DNA from: Desulfacinum infernum DSM 9756
GTDB taxonomy: Bacteria > Desulfobacterota > Syntrophobacteria > Syntrophobacterales > DSM-9756
Assembly: GCF_900129305.1 (NCBI RefSeq)
Contig: NZ_FQVB01000003.1
Span: forward strand, 62,001-126,000
Direction: 5' to 3'
DNA length: 64,000 bases
Position 1 is the stretch's first letter. Each line of letters opens with the position of its first letter. Made by a program: the position numbers and the translations under genes. Positions 17,344 through 25,508 of this stretch are shown one piece after another. The notes beneath the pieces are model-generated. The model was given only the letters and a program-made list of their open reading frames with translations, was not told the origin of the DNA and did no database searches.

Positions 17344-18324
17344 GTGACGCCCAACACGGATCCCCTGGAGGAAGTGCGCGGCTTCATGAAAAGCCGTGTT
17401 CTGCTCACCGCGGCGGAACTGGACGTCTTCACGGCCATCGACGAGGAACCCTTATCGGCCGAGCGTCTGGCGAACAGGAAGGGGGTGGATGTGCGCGCCC
17501 TCACCCGCATCCTGGACTGCCTCGTCACCTTCGGGCATCTCACCAAGAAGGACGGAATCTACTCCCTCACGGACCGGGGAAGTCTCTTTTCGGCAAAGCA
17601 CCCACGGACCGTTCTGCCCATGGTGCTCCACATGAACCACGTGTGGAACAACTGGCATCACCTCACAACAACCGTCAAGGAAGGCATCAACAACCAGCGG
17701 GAGCCCGCAACGGATTCGGGCCTGGAATCGTTGAAAGCCTTCATCGGGGCCATGCATGTGGTCGGGCGGACCCTGGCCCAGGAAATCGCCCGCTCCTTGG
17801 ACCTCCGTGCCTACCGGACCCTCCTGGATATCGGAGGCGGATCGGGGACCTACACCGTCGCTTTCCTGGAAACCAATCCTTCCCTGCGGGCGGTGCTCTT
17901 CGACCTTCCGGACGTCATCCCCATGGCGAAGGAAAGGCTGGAACAGGCCGGGATGCTGGACCGCGTGACCCTGGTTTCGGGAGATTTCTACCGGGACGAG
18001 CTCCCGCCCGGATGCGATCTGGCCCTTCTGTCGGCCATCATCCACCAGAACAGCCGGGAGGAGAACCGCGAACTCTACGCAAAGATCAAAAGGGCGTTGG
18101 CGCCCGGGGGCAGTCTGCTCATTCGGGATCACATCATGGACCCCGAGAGGACCTGGCCCCCCGCGGGCGCTCTTTTTGCCATCAACATGCTGGCCAACAC
18201 TTCCGGGGGCGACACCTACACCTACCGGGAGGTGGCGGAGGATCTGGAATCGGCGGGATTTCATTCCATCCAATGGATCCGCAAGGGAGAGCGCATGGAT
18301 TCCCTCGTACTGGCCCGAACGTAG
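17344..18324 (+). CDS. SAM-dependent O-methyltransferase (dimerisation plus class I domain)
   Basis: Small-molecule methyltransferase of the plant-O-methyltransferase/hydroxyneurosporene type, 326 residues. The GTG at 17344 has AAAAGGAG six bases upstream and is preferred to the GTG at 17305. An N-terminal winged-helix dimerisation domain (VLLTAAELDVFTAI, RALTRILDCLVTFGHL) precedes a Rossmann domain with the SAM motif LLDIGGGSGTYTVAFLE, the acidic residue in VLFDLPDVIPMA, and LLIRDHIMDPERT. The substrate is unknown. It is a single gene, divergent from the Tmc-like operon and separated from pabA by a terminator. Confidence 0.87.
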   Translation: MTPNTDPLEEVRGFMKSRVLLTAAELDVFTAIDEEPLSAERLANRKGVDVRALTRILDCLVTFGHLTKKDGIYSLTDRGSLFSAKHPRTVLPMVLHMNHVWNNWHHLTTTVKEGINNQREPATDSGLESLKAFIGAMHVVGRTLAQEIARSLDLRAYRTLLDIGGGSGTYTVAFLETNPSLRAVLFDLPDVIPMAKERLEQAGMLDRVTLVSGDFYRDELPPGCDLALLSAIIHQNSREENRELYAKIKRALAPGGSLLIRDHIMDPERTWPPAGALFAINMLANTSGGDTYTYREVAEDLESAGFHSIQWIRKGERMDSLVLART

Positions 18325-18339
18325 GGCCGCCTTTATGCC

Positions 18340-18368
18340 TTGACAGCACGCCGGCCCGCTGGCATAAG
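18340..18368 (+). promoter_or_regulatory. Candidate promoter of the pabABC operon
   Basis: TTGACA (18340-18345) and CATAAG (18363-18368) are 17 bases apart. A 7-bp dyad (TTATGCC/GGCATAA) overlaps both elements, so a repressor or an alternative RNA fold could act here. The predicted transcript begins only ~20 bases before the terminator at 18396. Confidence 0.5.
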
Positions 18369-18380
18369 GGGCTCCGAGGT

Positions 18381-18449
18381 ATGTCAGGCATCCAAAGCCA
18401 CCCAGCCTCCAGGGCGGGGTGGCTCTTTTTTTTGGGGGGAACTCCATGA
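18381..18449 (+). CDS. Possible 22-codon leader peptide upstream of pabA
   Basis: ATG at 18381 opens a 22-codon frame whose TGA overlaps the pabA ATG (ATGA). The frame crosses the terminator hairpin and contains a single Trp codon followed by Leu-Phe-Phe. The Shine-Dalgarno sequence is poor (CCGAGG, too close). If translated, a ribosome would open the hairpin and couple to pabA. Nothing but position supports it as a real gene. Confidence 0.2.
   Translation: MSGIQSHPASRAGWLFFLGGTP
18396..18433 (+). terminator. Intrinsic terminator/attenuator directly before pabA
   Basis: Stem AGCCACCC/GGGTGGCT followed by C and eight T residues. It ends 12 bases before the pabA ATG. It can terminate the upstream methyltransferase transcript. 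Because it also lies downstream of the promoter at 18340, it could act as an attenuator of pabABC. Confidence 0.85.
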
Positions 18450-19114
18450 AGCTGGTGCTCATCGACAACTACGATTCCTTTACCTTCAATCTCTACCAAC
18501 TCTTCCTGGAATTCGAAATCGACGTCCGGGTTCATCGCCATGACGCCGTGAGCATCCGGGACATCGCCCGCATGCGCCCGGACTGGATCTGCATTTCTCC
18601 GGGCCCCAAGGATCCGCGCCACGCCGGAATCAGCACCCAGGTGGTGAAAACGTTTCAGGAAACCACGCCCATCCTGGGGGTGTGCCTGGGCATGCAGGTG
18701 ATCAACGAGGCCTACGGAGGCCGCACCAGCCGCGCTCCGCACCCCCTGCACGGAAAGCGGTGCCGGGTTCACCATCGGAACGATCCCATGTTCGCCGGCA
18801 TTCCCTCCCCCTTTAGGGTCGCCCGCTACCATTCCCTCCAGTGCACGCAGGTCCCTTCCGCCCTGGTGCCGACGGCTTGGGCGGAAGACGGGGTGCTCAT
18901 GGCTCTCCGGCATGAACGTCTGCCCGTTTGGGGCGTGCAATTCCACCCGGAATCCTTCCTGTCGGAATTCGGCCTGGAAATCATCGCCAATTTCCTGGGC
19001 ACTCATCCGAGCTTCCGCCTGGACACCGGCCTTCTCACATCGGAAGAGATCCGCTTTCCCCGTTGGCTGGGACCGGCAGTGCGCACAACGGCGCTCCCGG
19101 AGGCTCGTCCATGA
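18446..19114 (+). CDS. pabA: Aminodeoxychorismate synthase glutamine amidotransferase subunit
   Basis: Glutaminase subunit that feeds ammonia to PabB. The class I amidotransferase triad is present: Cys in GVCLGMQVI and His/Glu in VQFHPESFL. The N terminus MKLVLIDNYDSFTFNLYQ is typical of PabA/TrpG. The ATG at 18446 follows GGGGGGA. The 222 residues are somewhat longer than usual because of a ~25-residue C-terminal tail. It overlaps pabB by 4 bases. The assignment to PABA rather than tryptophan synthesis rests on the pabB lysine and on pabC downstream. Confidence 0.93.
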   Translation: MKLVLIDNYDSFTFNLYQLFLEFEIDVRVHRHDAVSIRDIARMRPDWICISPGPKDPRHAGISTQVVKTFQETTPILGVCLGMQVINEAYGGRTSRAPHPLHGKRCRVHHRNDPMFAGIPSPFRVARYHSLQCTQVPSALVPTAWAEDGVLMALRHERLPVWGVQFHPESFLSEFGLEIIANFLGTHPSFRLDTGLLTSEEIRFPRWLGPAVRTTALPEARP

Positions 19115-20547
19115 ACTGCCTTGAAAGTTTGCTGAGCCCGGCGGTCCACCTCTCCACCGTGGTGGTGTCGGAAGAAGAGACGGACAGGTCCTTTTTGGAC
19201 CGGGCGGAAGTCATCGCCCGACAGGTGCACAGCGCCGTTCTCATGAGCGGGGGCGATCTGGACTGCAGCCGCTACTGCCTGGCCTGCTGGAATCCCCAGG
19301 CGGTTTTGACGGCCAAGGGAAAGCAGGTGCAACTGGACACCATCTCGGGATCCCTCACCTTCCAGGCCAACCCTTTGGATGCCCTGGATGATTTGCTGAA
19401 CCTCACGGCCTCGCCCATCCCCCTGCTCCAGGAACCCTTTTCCGGCGGCGCGGTGGGCTACTTGGCCTACGAACTCAAGAACACCTTGGAAAGACTGCCC
19501 CAAACCACGGAGGACGATCTGGGACTGCCGGACATGTACCTTTTCGTTCCGGGAGATATCCTCGTCTATGACCGATGGAAGGCCCGGACAGTCCACGTGC
19601 GGCTTGCCCTTGAAACACAGGCCGGCAGGACGGATGCGGGATGGAAGAATACGGCCGCTCGCTCTCCGGCACCCGCCTCAGCCCCTGAGAAGGAGAGAGA
19701 TCATCAGGCCCAGAGCGACTTCAGCCACGACGAATACCTGCACGCCGTGGCCAGGATCCGGCGCTACATCCGCCAGGGCGACGTCTATCAGGTGAACCTG
19801 TCCCAGCGCTTTTCCGCCCCCTTTTCAGGGGACCCCTGGGTCTTTTGGGTCGCTCTCTTCGAGAGAAATCCGGCCCCCTTTTTCGCCCACATCCATGCCC
19901 CCGGCCACAGGGTACTCAGCACGTCCATGGAACGGTTTCTCCTGCGAAAGGGAGACCAGATAGAGACACGGCCCATCAAAGGCACCCGCCCCCGGGGGGA
20001 AACTCTACGCGAGGATACCGAAAACCTGAGGGACCTCACCGCCAATCCCAAGGACGACGCGGAACTTTCCATGATCGTGGACCTCCTGAGAAACGACCTG
20101 GGCCGGGTCTGTCGGGCTCGATCCGTCGTGGTTCGTCATCACAAGAAAGTGGAATCCTACGAGAATGTGCATCACCTGATCTCCATCGTGGAAGGGCGCC
20201 TGAAGGAAAGCACCACCCACGGGCAAATCTTGCGGGCCACATTTCCCGGGGGCTCCATAACGGGTTGTCCCAAGATCCGGGCCATGGAAATCATCGATGA
20301 GCTGGAAAAACACGTTCGCCACGTCTACACGGGTTCCATCGGCTATCTGGGCTGGCACCAGAACATGGATCTCAGTATCGCCATCCGGACCGCCATCGTG
20401 AAGGAAGGCCGGCTTTACGTGGCCGTGGGAGGGGGCGTGGTGTACGATTCCGACGAGGAAGCGGAGTACCTGGAAACGCTCCACAAGGGGCGGACCTTTT
20501 TCCGGCTGCTAAGGGACTGGGAGCAGGAAACCGGAGGGAATCGATGA
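19111..20547 (+). CDS. pabB: Aminodeoxychorismate synthase component I
   Basis: Converts chorismate and ammonia to 4-amino-4-deoxychorismate. The start is the ATG at 19111 with GGAGG seven bases upstream, giving 478 residues; the longer frame overlaps pabA. The chorismate-binding domain includes DVYQVNLSQRF, ETRPIKGTRPRGET, DDAELSMIVDLLRNDLGRVC, FPGGSITGCPKIRAMEII and YTGSIGY. The Lys in RPIKGT is the PabB active-site residue; anthranilate synthases have Ala there. This decides for PABA. Confidence 0.95.
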   Translation: MNCLESLLSPAVHLSTVVVSEEETDRSFLDRAEVIARQVHSAVLMSGGDLDCSRYCLACWNPQAVLTAKGKQVQLDTISGSLTFQANPLDALDDLLNLTASPIPLLQEPFSGGAVGYLAYELKNTLERLPQTTEDDLGLPDMYLFVPGDILVYDRWKARTVHVRLALETQAGRTDAGWKNTAARSPAPASAPEKERDHQAQSDFSHDEYLHAVARIRRYIRQGDVYQVNLSQRFSAPFSGDPWVFWVALFERNPAPFFAHIHAPGHRVLSTSMERFLLRKGDQIETRPIKGTRPRGETLREDTENLRDLTANPKDDAELSMIVDLLRNDLGRVCRARSVVVRHHKKVESYENVHHLISIVEGRLKESTTHGQILRATFPGGSITGCPKIRAMEIIDELEKHVRHVYTGSIGYLGWHQNMDLSIAIRTAIVKEGRLYVAVGGGVVYDSDEEAEYLETLHKGRTFFRLLRDWEQETGGNR

Positions 20548-21425
20548 CCGACAAGTCGGGCCGGATCCTGTGGTTGAACGGTTCGTTCGTGGCGGAAGAC
20601 GATGCGCGGGTTTCACCCCTGGACAGGGGATTCCTCTACGGCGACGCCCTTTTCGAAACGCTGCGCGCCCAGGATGGACAGCCGCTCTATGTGGCCGACC
20701 ACTTGAAAAGGCTTCGAGACGGCTGCAGGCAGTTGCGGCTGGATTGGGCCGGCACGCCCCGGTTTCTCCCGGAAGACGCCCGGCTTTGGAGGGACCAGCT
20801 GGAAGAGCTCCTTGGAAGGAACGGGCTGACCGAGGGGACGGCACGCATCAGGATCCAGATAACCCGAGGGCGAGCCGAAGGTCTCGGGCTCCCCGCCCCC
20901 CACGCGCCCACCCTTTTGGCCATGGCCGCGCCGTACCATCCTCCTTCGGAACGCGATTACGAGCAAGGCCGGCGTCTGCATCTGGTGGAGGGAATCTTCA
21001 CCCCTCCCCTTTCGCCCTTCAAGACCTGCAACTACCTGGCCTACCTCCAGGCCGGGCAGGCGGCCCGAGACGCCGGCTTCGACGAAGCCCTCCTCAAGGA
21101 CAAGGACGGGACTCTGGCCGAAACCAGCACGGGCTCCCTGCTCTTCCTGAAGGAAGGAACCTGCACCCTGTCGGCCAGCCCTTTTCGGCTTCCTGGAACC
21201 GCTGAGCAAAGAATCGCCTGCATGCTCCACGACGACGGCTGGCAGGTGATCCGCGCCCCCGTCACGGAAAAGGACATCCCTTCCTACGAAGCCCTCTGGA
21301 TCACCAACTCCCTCATGGGCATCCTGCCCGTCCGGGCCGTGGACCAATACCGCTTCCCGCGTCTTTTCAGGCGGAAGGCCGCCCGATACCGAGAGAGGTT
21401 CTTCCGCGAGGGCCGACTCGCCTAA
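20544..21425 (+). CDS. pabC: Aminodeoxychorismate lyase (class IV PLP enzyme)
   Basis: Releases pyruvate from aminodeoxychorismate to give p-aminobenzoate. The 293-residue protein has the fold-type IV signature: SPLDRGFLYGDALFETLR at the N terminus, the PLP lysine in SPFKTCNYLAYLQA, and ALLKDKDGTLAETSTGSLLF. The ATG overlaps the pabB stop and has GGAGGG upstream. Branched-chain or D-amino-acid aminotransferase activity is the family alternative, but the pabAB context favours the lyase. Confidence 0.9.
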   Translation: MTDKSGRILWLNGSFVAEDDARVSPLDRGFLYGDALFETLRAQDGQPLYVADHLKRLRDGCRQLRLDWAGTPRFLPEDARLWRDQLEELLGRNGLTEGTARIRIQITRGRAEGLGLPAPHAPTLLAMAAPYHPPSERDYEQGRRLHLVEGIFTPPLSPFKTCNYLAYLQAGQAARDAGFDEALLKDKDGTLAETSTGSLLFLKEGTCTLSASPFRLPGTAEQRIACMLHDDGWQVIRAPVTEKDIPSYEALWITNSLMGILPVRAVDQYRFPRLFRRKAARYRERFFREGRLA

Positions 21426-21495
21426 CAGCTCGCATCAGGTTGGGCTACCGGAGATCCTCATGGCAACTTTCGCCGCTCCCACAGCCCGCTTGTTC

Positions 21496-21536
21496 CTATT
21501 GGCGTTCATTTGTGTTCATTCGCGGTTTTCTTTCAC
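21496..21536. repeat. Interspersed ~40-bp repeat, copy 1
   Basis: The minus strand here reads GTGAAAGAAAACCGCGAATG then AACACAAATGAACGCC. The copy at 24509-24548 matches nearly throughout (GTGAAAGAAAACCGCGAATG then AACGCGAATAGACGC). It lies between convergent pabC and rfbD and overlaps the last bases of rfbD. Confidence 0.6.
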
Positions 21537-22402
21537 AAAAAGCGGAAGTTCGCCAGCATGCGCCGGAGGGCTTCCCGCCAATGGACGGGATCCGCGGGCC
21601 ACAGCCGCCACGTCTCTTCCTTGTCCAGGACGCTGTAACCGGGACGTTTCGCCGGCGTGGGATAGGCGGAACTGGGAATGGGGCGCACCCGCACCCGGCG
21701 CCCTCTCGCTCCACGGGTTTCCTCTTCCACGGCCACGGCCAGATCGTACCAGGACGCCACCCCGGCATCGGTGAAGTGAAGGATCGGCGGCGGCGCGTCC
21801 TCCCGGGCGGCCAAGTCCAGGAGAAAGCGCGCCAAGTGGTGGGCCCAGGTGGGCGTTCCCACCTGATCGCAGACGACGGAAACCTCCTCCCGCTGAGAAA
21901 AAAGCCGCAGCATGGTTTTCACGAAGTTGGCACCATGGGCGGAATAGAGCCACGCGGTACGCACAATGGCACCTCCGTGAGGATGGAGTTCCAGCACCGC
22001 TTCCTCCCCGGCCCGCTTGCTGCGACCGTAAACGCCCAAGGGATTGGCCGGATCTTCGGGCTTGTAGGGGCGCCCCCGCGTTCCGTCGAAGACGAAATCC
22101 GTGGAAACGTGCAGCAGCCGGATGTCCCGCCGACGGCATTCCTCGGCCAGAAGGGCCGCGGCATCCCGGTTGATCAAAAAGGCCGCCTCCGGCTCCGATT
22201 CCGCGCGATCCACCGCCGTGTAGGCCGCCGCGTTGATCACCACCCGGGGCCGGACTTGATCTAGAACCCGACGCACTTCGGCCGGCCGGGTTACATCCAG
22301 ATCCTTTCGGGCAAGCGCCGCCAACCGGAGCTCCGGCCTGTCACAGCGCTGCAGTTCCCAGCCCAGTTGACCTCCGGCGCCAGTTACGAGAACCGTTCGC
22401 AA
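21533..22402 (-). CDS. rfbD: dTDP-4-dehydrorhamnose reductase
   Basis: Last step of dTDP-L-rhamnose synthesis: NAD(P)H reduction of dTDP-4-dehydro-L-rhamnose. It is a short-chain dehydrogenase with VLVTGAGGQLGWELQ, INAAAYTAVDRAE, STDFVFDG, the YxxxK pair in YGRSKRAGEE, and RTAWLYSAHGANFVKTML. The start is set at the TTG at 22402 with AAGGAG upstream (289 residues). The longer frame to 22531 encodes only repeat-derived sequence. rfbC lies upstream on the same strand beyond a 487-bp repeat block; rfbA and rfbB are not in the window. Confidence 0.93.
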   Translation of the reverse strand: MRTVLVTGAGGQLGWELQRCDRPELRLAALARKDLDVTRPAEVRRVLDQVRPRVVINAAAYTAVDRAESEPEAAFLINRDAAALLAEECRRRDIRLLHVSTDFVFDGTRGRPYKPEDPANPLGVYGRSKRAGEEAVLELHPHGGAIVRTAWLYSAHGANFVKTMLRLFSQREEVSVVCDQVGTPTWAHHLARFLLDLAAREDAPPPILHFTDAGVASWYDLAVAVEEETRGARGRRVRVRPIPSSAYPTPAKRPGYSVLDKEETWRLWPADPVHWREALRRMLANFRFL

Positions 22403-22432
22403 AACGACCGCTCCTTTCTTTGAGGCACGGCC

Positions 22433-22919
22433 TAGGAGGCTTTCCGAGAACGCCGCGGACGACCTCTTTTTCTCGTAGCGCAGCCCTTTAGGGCTGCGGA
22501 GGAATCCCCGGTTGTCGAATAGGCCTCGCATACAGCCTGCGACTTCAAGGGGTTACGATGACCCTTTCCGCGGGGCTGAAGCCCCGCGGCTACGAAAAGA
22601 GGGGCCATAGCCCGGGCTCTTAACTCGGAGAGCCATTGTCGGACAGGCTCCTAGGAGCTTGTCTGAAAATGGCGAATTTGCTTTGTTCACGGCCCCTTCG
22701 TCATCACCGCGAAAGCGGGGATCCAGGATTCCCGGCAAGTTATGGACTCCCGCTTGCGCGGGAGTGACGGTTTGCAAAGTTTTCGGACAGCCTCCTGGGA
22801 GGCTGTCTGAAAATGTGTCCGAAAGCCCTTTCCCCTGGGAGCGCGGGCCTCCGGCCCGCACAAGAAGCGGGCGAGACGCCCGCGCTCCCAGGAAAACAGC
22901 GTTCTCGGACAGGCTGTTA
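22433..22919. repeat. Three tandem palindromic cassettes between rfbC and rfbD
   Basis: Three different units share the same inverted ends. Unit a (22433-22653) has Q then P modules. Unit b (22652-22796) carries a CATCACCGCGAAAGCGGGGATCC ... GCGGGAGTGACGG interior. Unit c (22797-22919) carries a GGGAGCGCGGGCC ... GCCCGCGCTCCC interior. Units a and b meet at CTAGGAG, where the terminal CTA/TAG overlap. The far end of unit c adjoins the rfbC stop (TAA on the minus strand). This block fills the whole rfbC-rfbD gap. Confidence 0.88.
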
Positions 22920-23465
22920 GGCAAAAAGATCCGCTTGCTCCACCGGGACTCCCGCCGCGTCCTTGGGAGACACGGTGAGCTGCATGCCCTCCTCCAGGGG
23001 CCACCGGATGCGGAGCTTGGGATCGTCCCAGCGGATGCACCGCTCATGTCGGGGCGCATAGAAATCCGTTGTTTTGTAAAGCACTTCGGCCCAATCACTC
23101 AAAGTGAGAAATCCATGGGCGAATCCCACCGGGATATAGAGCTGGAGTTTGTTTTCCGCCGAGAGCTTCACTCCGTACCACTGCAGGAAGGTGGAGGAAG
23201 AGCGCCGCAGGTCCACGGCCACGTCGAAGATCTCCCCGGCCACCACCCGAACCAGCTTCCCTTGCGCCTGCCGGATCTGGTAGTGCAGGCCCCGGAGAAC
23301 CCCCCGGCGGGAGCGGGAATGGTTGTCCTGGACAAACTCCTCCCGAATTCCGAGATCCGCCAGCACCTTCTTGTTGTAGCTTTCGAAAAAAAAGCCGCGC
23401 TCGTCTTCGAAGACCCTGGGTTCCAGAAGCACCAGGTCCCGAATGGGAGTGGAAAGCCGCTTCAC
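22917..23465 (-). CDS. rfbC: dTDP-4-dehydrorhamnose 3,5-epimerase
   Basis: Cupin-fold epimerase of rhamnose synthesis, 182 residues from the GTG at 23465 (GGAGGG four bases upstream). Family motifs are present: EPRVFEDERGFFFESYN, QDNHSRSRRGVLRGLHYQ with the catalytic His region, VDLRRSSSTFLQWYGV, and IPVGFAHGFLTLSDWAEVLY. Its stop codon is the TAA at the outer end of repeat unit c. It probably shares an operon with rfbD despite the repeat block. Confidence 0.95.
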   Translation of the reverse strand: MKRLSTPIRDLVLLEPRVFEDERGFFFESYNKKVLADLGIREEFVQDNHSRSRRGVLRGLHYQIRQAQGKLVRVVAGEIFDVAVDLRRSSSTFLQWYGVKLSAENKLQLYIPVGFAHGFLTLSDWAEVLYKTTDFYAPRHERCIRWDDPKLRIRWPLEEGMQLTVSPKDAAGVPVEQADLFA

Positions 23466-23510
23466 GATCCGCCCTCCTTTGGCCGGCTTTCGTTTCTTAA
23501 ATCGCACGCT

Positions 23511-23657
23511 TCATTCTGATGGTGCGACCCCGAAGGGCGGGCATAAAGCCCGCCCCCACAAAAAGGTATTGACATGTTGGGTAGGGGCGGGGTTTATCGC
23601 CGCCCGCTCATCACGTGGGAACATGTAAACCACCCGTAAAAATCGCTCAGCATAGGT
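23511..23657. repeat. Degenerate copy of the ~160-bp MITE-like element
   Basis: The inner palindromes are kept: GGGCGGGCATAAAGCCCGCCC and TAGGGGCGGGGTTTATCGCC with CGCCCGC. The right end AAAAATCGCTCAGCATAGG resembles that of the intact copies, while the left end has decayed. It lies between rfbC and pxpA. Confidence 0.55.
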
Positions 23658-23662
23658 ATTGA

Positions 23663-24430
23663 TCAGAGAAACCGTCCCATGGGTTCCACGGCGATGCCCG
23701 CTTCTTCCAGCTCTTTTCGGATGATGCGCGCCAGCTCGGCCGCTCCCGGCGTGTCCCCGTGCACACACAGGGTGTCCGCCTCCAGGGGGATCTTCTCTCC
23801 ATCCAGGGAAAACAGCACCCGTTCCTCCAGCAAGCGCACCACCCGATCGCGCACCGCTTGGGGGTCATGGATCACCGCCCCCGGCAGATTCCTGGGAGCC
23901 AGCCTTCCGTCGGCCAGATAGGCCCGGTCGGGAAAGACTTCCCGGGCGACCCGAAGCCCCTCCTTTTCCGCCATATGAGCGAGAACGGAACCGGGCTGGC
24001 AGACCAGAATCAGGTTGCCGTTCACGGCACGGACGGCCTCCACCACCTCCCGGGCCACGGCCTCATCGGCCGCCGCCATGTTGTAGAGGGCGCCGTGAGG
24101 TTTGACGTGCTGGAGGTTCACCCCGTGGGCCGTTGCAAAGGCCGCCAGAGCCCCGATCTGGTAGATGAGGTAGCGGGTGATTTCCCCGGGGAAGGTCTGG
24201 ATCTTCCGCCTTCCGAAGCCCATGAGGTCGGGAAATCCCGGGTGCGCCCCCACGCCCACGCCGTTTTCCTTGGCCAGGCGGACGGTCCTGTCCATCACCA
24301 AAGGATCCCCTGCATGGAATCCACAGGCGATGTTGGCCGAAGATACGGCGGCAATGATGGTCTCGTCGCTGCCGATGGTAAAAGAGCCGAAGCTTTCCCC
24401 CATGTCACAATTGATGTCGATCGTTCTCAT
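23663..24430 (-). CDS. pxpA: 5-oxoprolinase subunit A (LamB/YcsF family)
   Basis: Subunit of the bacterial ATP-dependent 5-oxoprolinase, which opens pyroglutamate to glutamate. The 255 residues from the ATG at 24430 (GGAG upstream) carry the family signature IDINCDMGESFGSFTIGSDE, ANIACGFHAGDPLVM, GAHPGFPDLMGFGRR, HVKPHGALYNMAA and CVHGDTPGA. It lies 142 bases downstream of pxpC, with a short interspersed repeat in the gap. Confidence 0.95.
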   Translation of the reverse strand: MRTIDINCDMGESFGSFTIGSDETIIAAVSSANIACGFHAGDPLVMDRTVRLAKENGVGVGAHPGFPDLMGFGRRKIQTFPGEITRYLIYQIGALAAFATAHGVNLQHVKPHGALYNMAAADEAVAREVVEAVRAVNGNLILVCQPGSVLAHMAEKEGLRVAREVFPDRAYLADGRLAPRNLPGAVIHDPQAVRDRVVRLLEERVLFSLDGEKIPLEADTLCVHGDTPGAAELARIIRKELEEAGIAVEPMGRFL

Positions 24431-24508
24431 CTTTCCGACTCCAAACGGTTGATTCCCCTTAACCCCATCACGCAACGGCCTGACACAGGATGAAACGCGC
24501 CTTTTCAT

Positions 24509-24548
24509 GTGAAAGAAAACCGCGAATGAACGCGAATAGACGCAAATG
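24509..24548. repeat. Interspersed ~40-bp repeat, copy 2
   Basis: GTGAAAGAAAACCGCGAATG followed by AACGCGAATAGACGCAAATG, in the pxpC-pxpA gap. It matches 21496-21536 in the opposite orientation. Confidence 0.6.
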
Positions 24549-24572
24549 ATTCTCTTCCATTAACCGACGACG

Positions 24573-25508
24573 TCATGTTTCAAAAAAACGTCTCACCCGG
24601 AACGCCCACTGAAGGCGCGCCCACCGGGCTTCCTCTATGGAAACCCGCTCAAATCGCAGGCAATCCCCCGGCAAGAGTTGAGCCACCAGGGGAATGTCCA
24701 TGGAAATCACCGTGGCGGCCTTGACGTATCCTCCCGTGGTGGGCCGGTCCGCCATGAGGATGAACGGGAGCCCTTCTCCGGGCACCTGGATGGATCCCGG
24801 AGCGATGCCGTCCGAGATGATATCCGCCCCGCGCGTGTGAGCGAGCCGGGGGCCTTCCAGCATGATGCCCATGCGGTCGGAGCGGGCCGTCACCGTATAC
24901 GTTCCCGAAAGGAAGTCCGCCAGCGTCTCCGGGGTGATGCGTTCCGCCTGGGGACCGAGGACCACCCGCACCCGGGGGTTCCGGGCATAGGCCGGGCGAA
25001 GCCCTTCCGGGACATGGTCCATGAACGTTGGGCCGCCGGCTCCACCGATGCCAAGCACGTCCCCCCTTCGGAGCGCGCGGCCCTCCACTCCGCCAAAACG
25101 GCCTCTCAGGTAGGTGGATTTGCTGCCCAGCACCCGAGGCACGTCGATGCCCCCGCCCACGCACAGGTATTGACGTGCCCCGAAAGCCCCCATGCTCACT
25201 TCCAGTACATCCCCGTTCCGGGCAAAATGCAGTCTCCACGCTTCCAGGGGTGTTCCGTTCAGGAAAAGCACGGGATCGGCTCCCGTGACGGCGAAACGGC
25301 AATCCCCCAGAAAAACGGCCCGGAATCCTCCCACGGAAATCTCCACCCCCGCCTCGCCCGGGGGGTTGCCCACAAGAAGATTCCCCAGGGCAAGGGCCGC
25401 AGGGTCCATGGCTCCGCACGCCGGTACCCCCCGGTCCTGGTACCCCAGCCGTCCCGCATCCTGGACCGTGGCCAGCGGTCCGGGATCTTCAATGCGCAAG
25501 CCGTTCAA
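24573..25508 (-). CDS. pxpC: 5-oxoprolinase subunit C
   Basis: Partner of PxpB, formerly annotated as KipA or biotin-dependent carboxyltransferase-like. The 311-residue protein starts at a TTG at 25508 preceded by GGGAGGGAGG. Motifs are PGPLATVQDAGRLGYQDRGV, GAMDPAALALGNLLVGNP, CVGGGIDVPRVLGSKSTYLR, and SDGIAPGSIQVPGEGLPFIL with MADRPTTGGY. It overlaps pxpB by 20 bases, so the two are translationally coupled. Confidence 0.95.
   Translation of the reverse strand: MNGLRIEDPGPLATVQDAGRLGYQDRGVPACGAMDPAALALGNLLVGNPPGEAGVEISVGGFRAVFLGDCRFAVTGADPVLFLNGTPLEAWRLHFARNGDVLEVSMGAFGARQYLCVGGGIDVPRVLGSKSTYLRGRFGGVEGRALRRGDVLGIGGAGGPTFMDHVPEGLRPAYARNPRVRVVLGPQAERITPETLADFLSGTYTVTARSDRMGIMLEGPRLAHTRGADIISDGIAPGSIQVPGEGLPFILMADRPTTGGYVKAATVISMDIPLVAQLLPGDCLRFERVSIEEARWARLQWAFRVRRFFET

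Noticed and set aside
19111-20547. Anthranilate synthase component I
   Set aside because: The active-site Lys in RPIKGT and the downstream pabC indicate aminodeoxychorismate synthase.
22433-22919. CRISPR array
   Set aside because: The repeats are palindromic and differ in interior; there is no regular repeat-spacer pattern and no cas gene.
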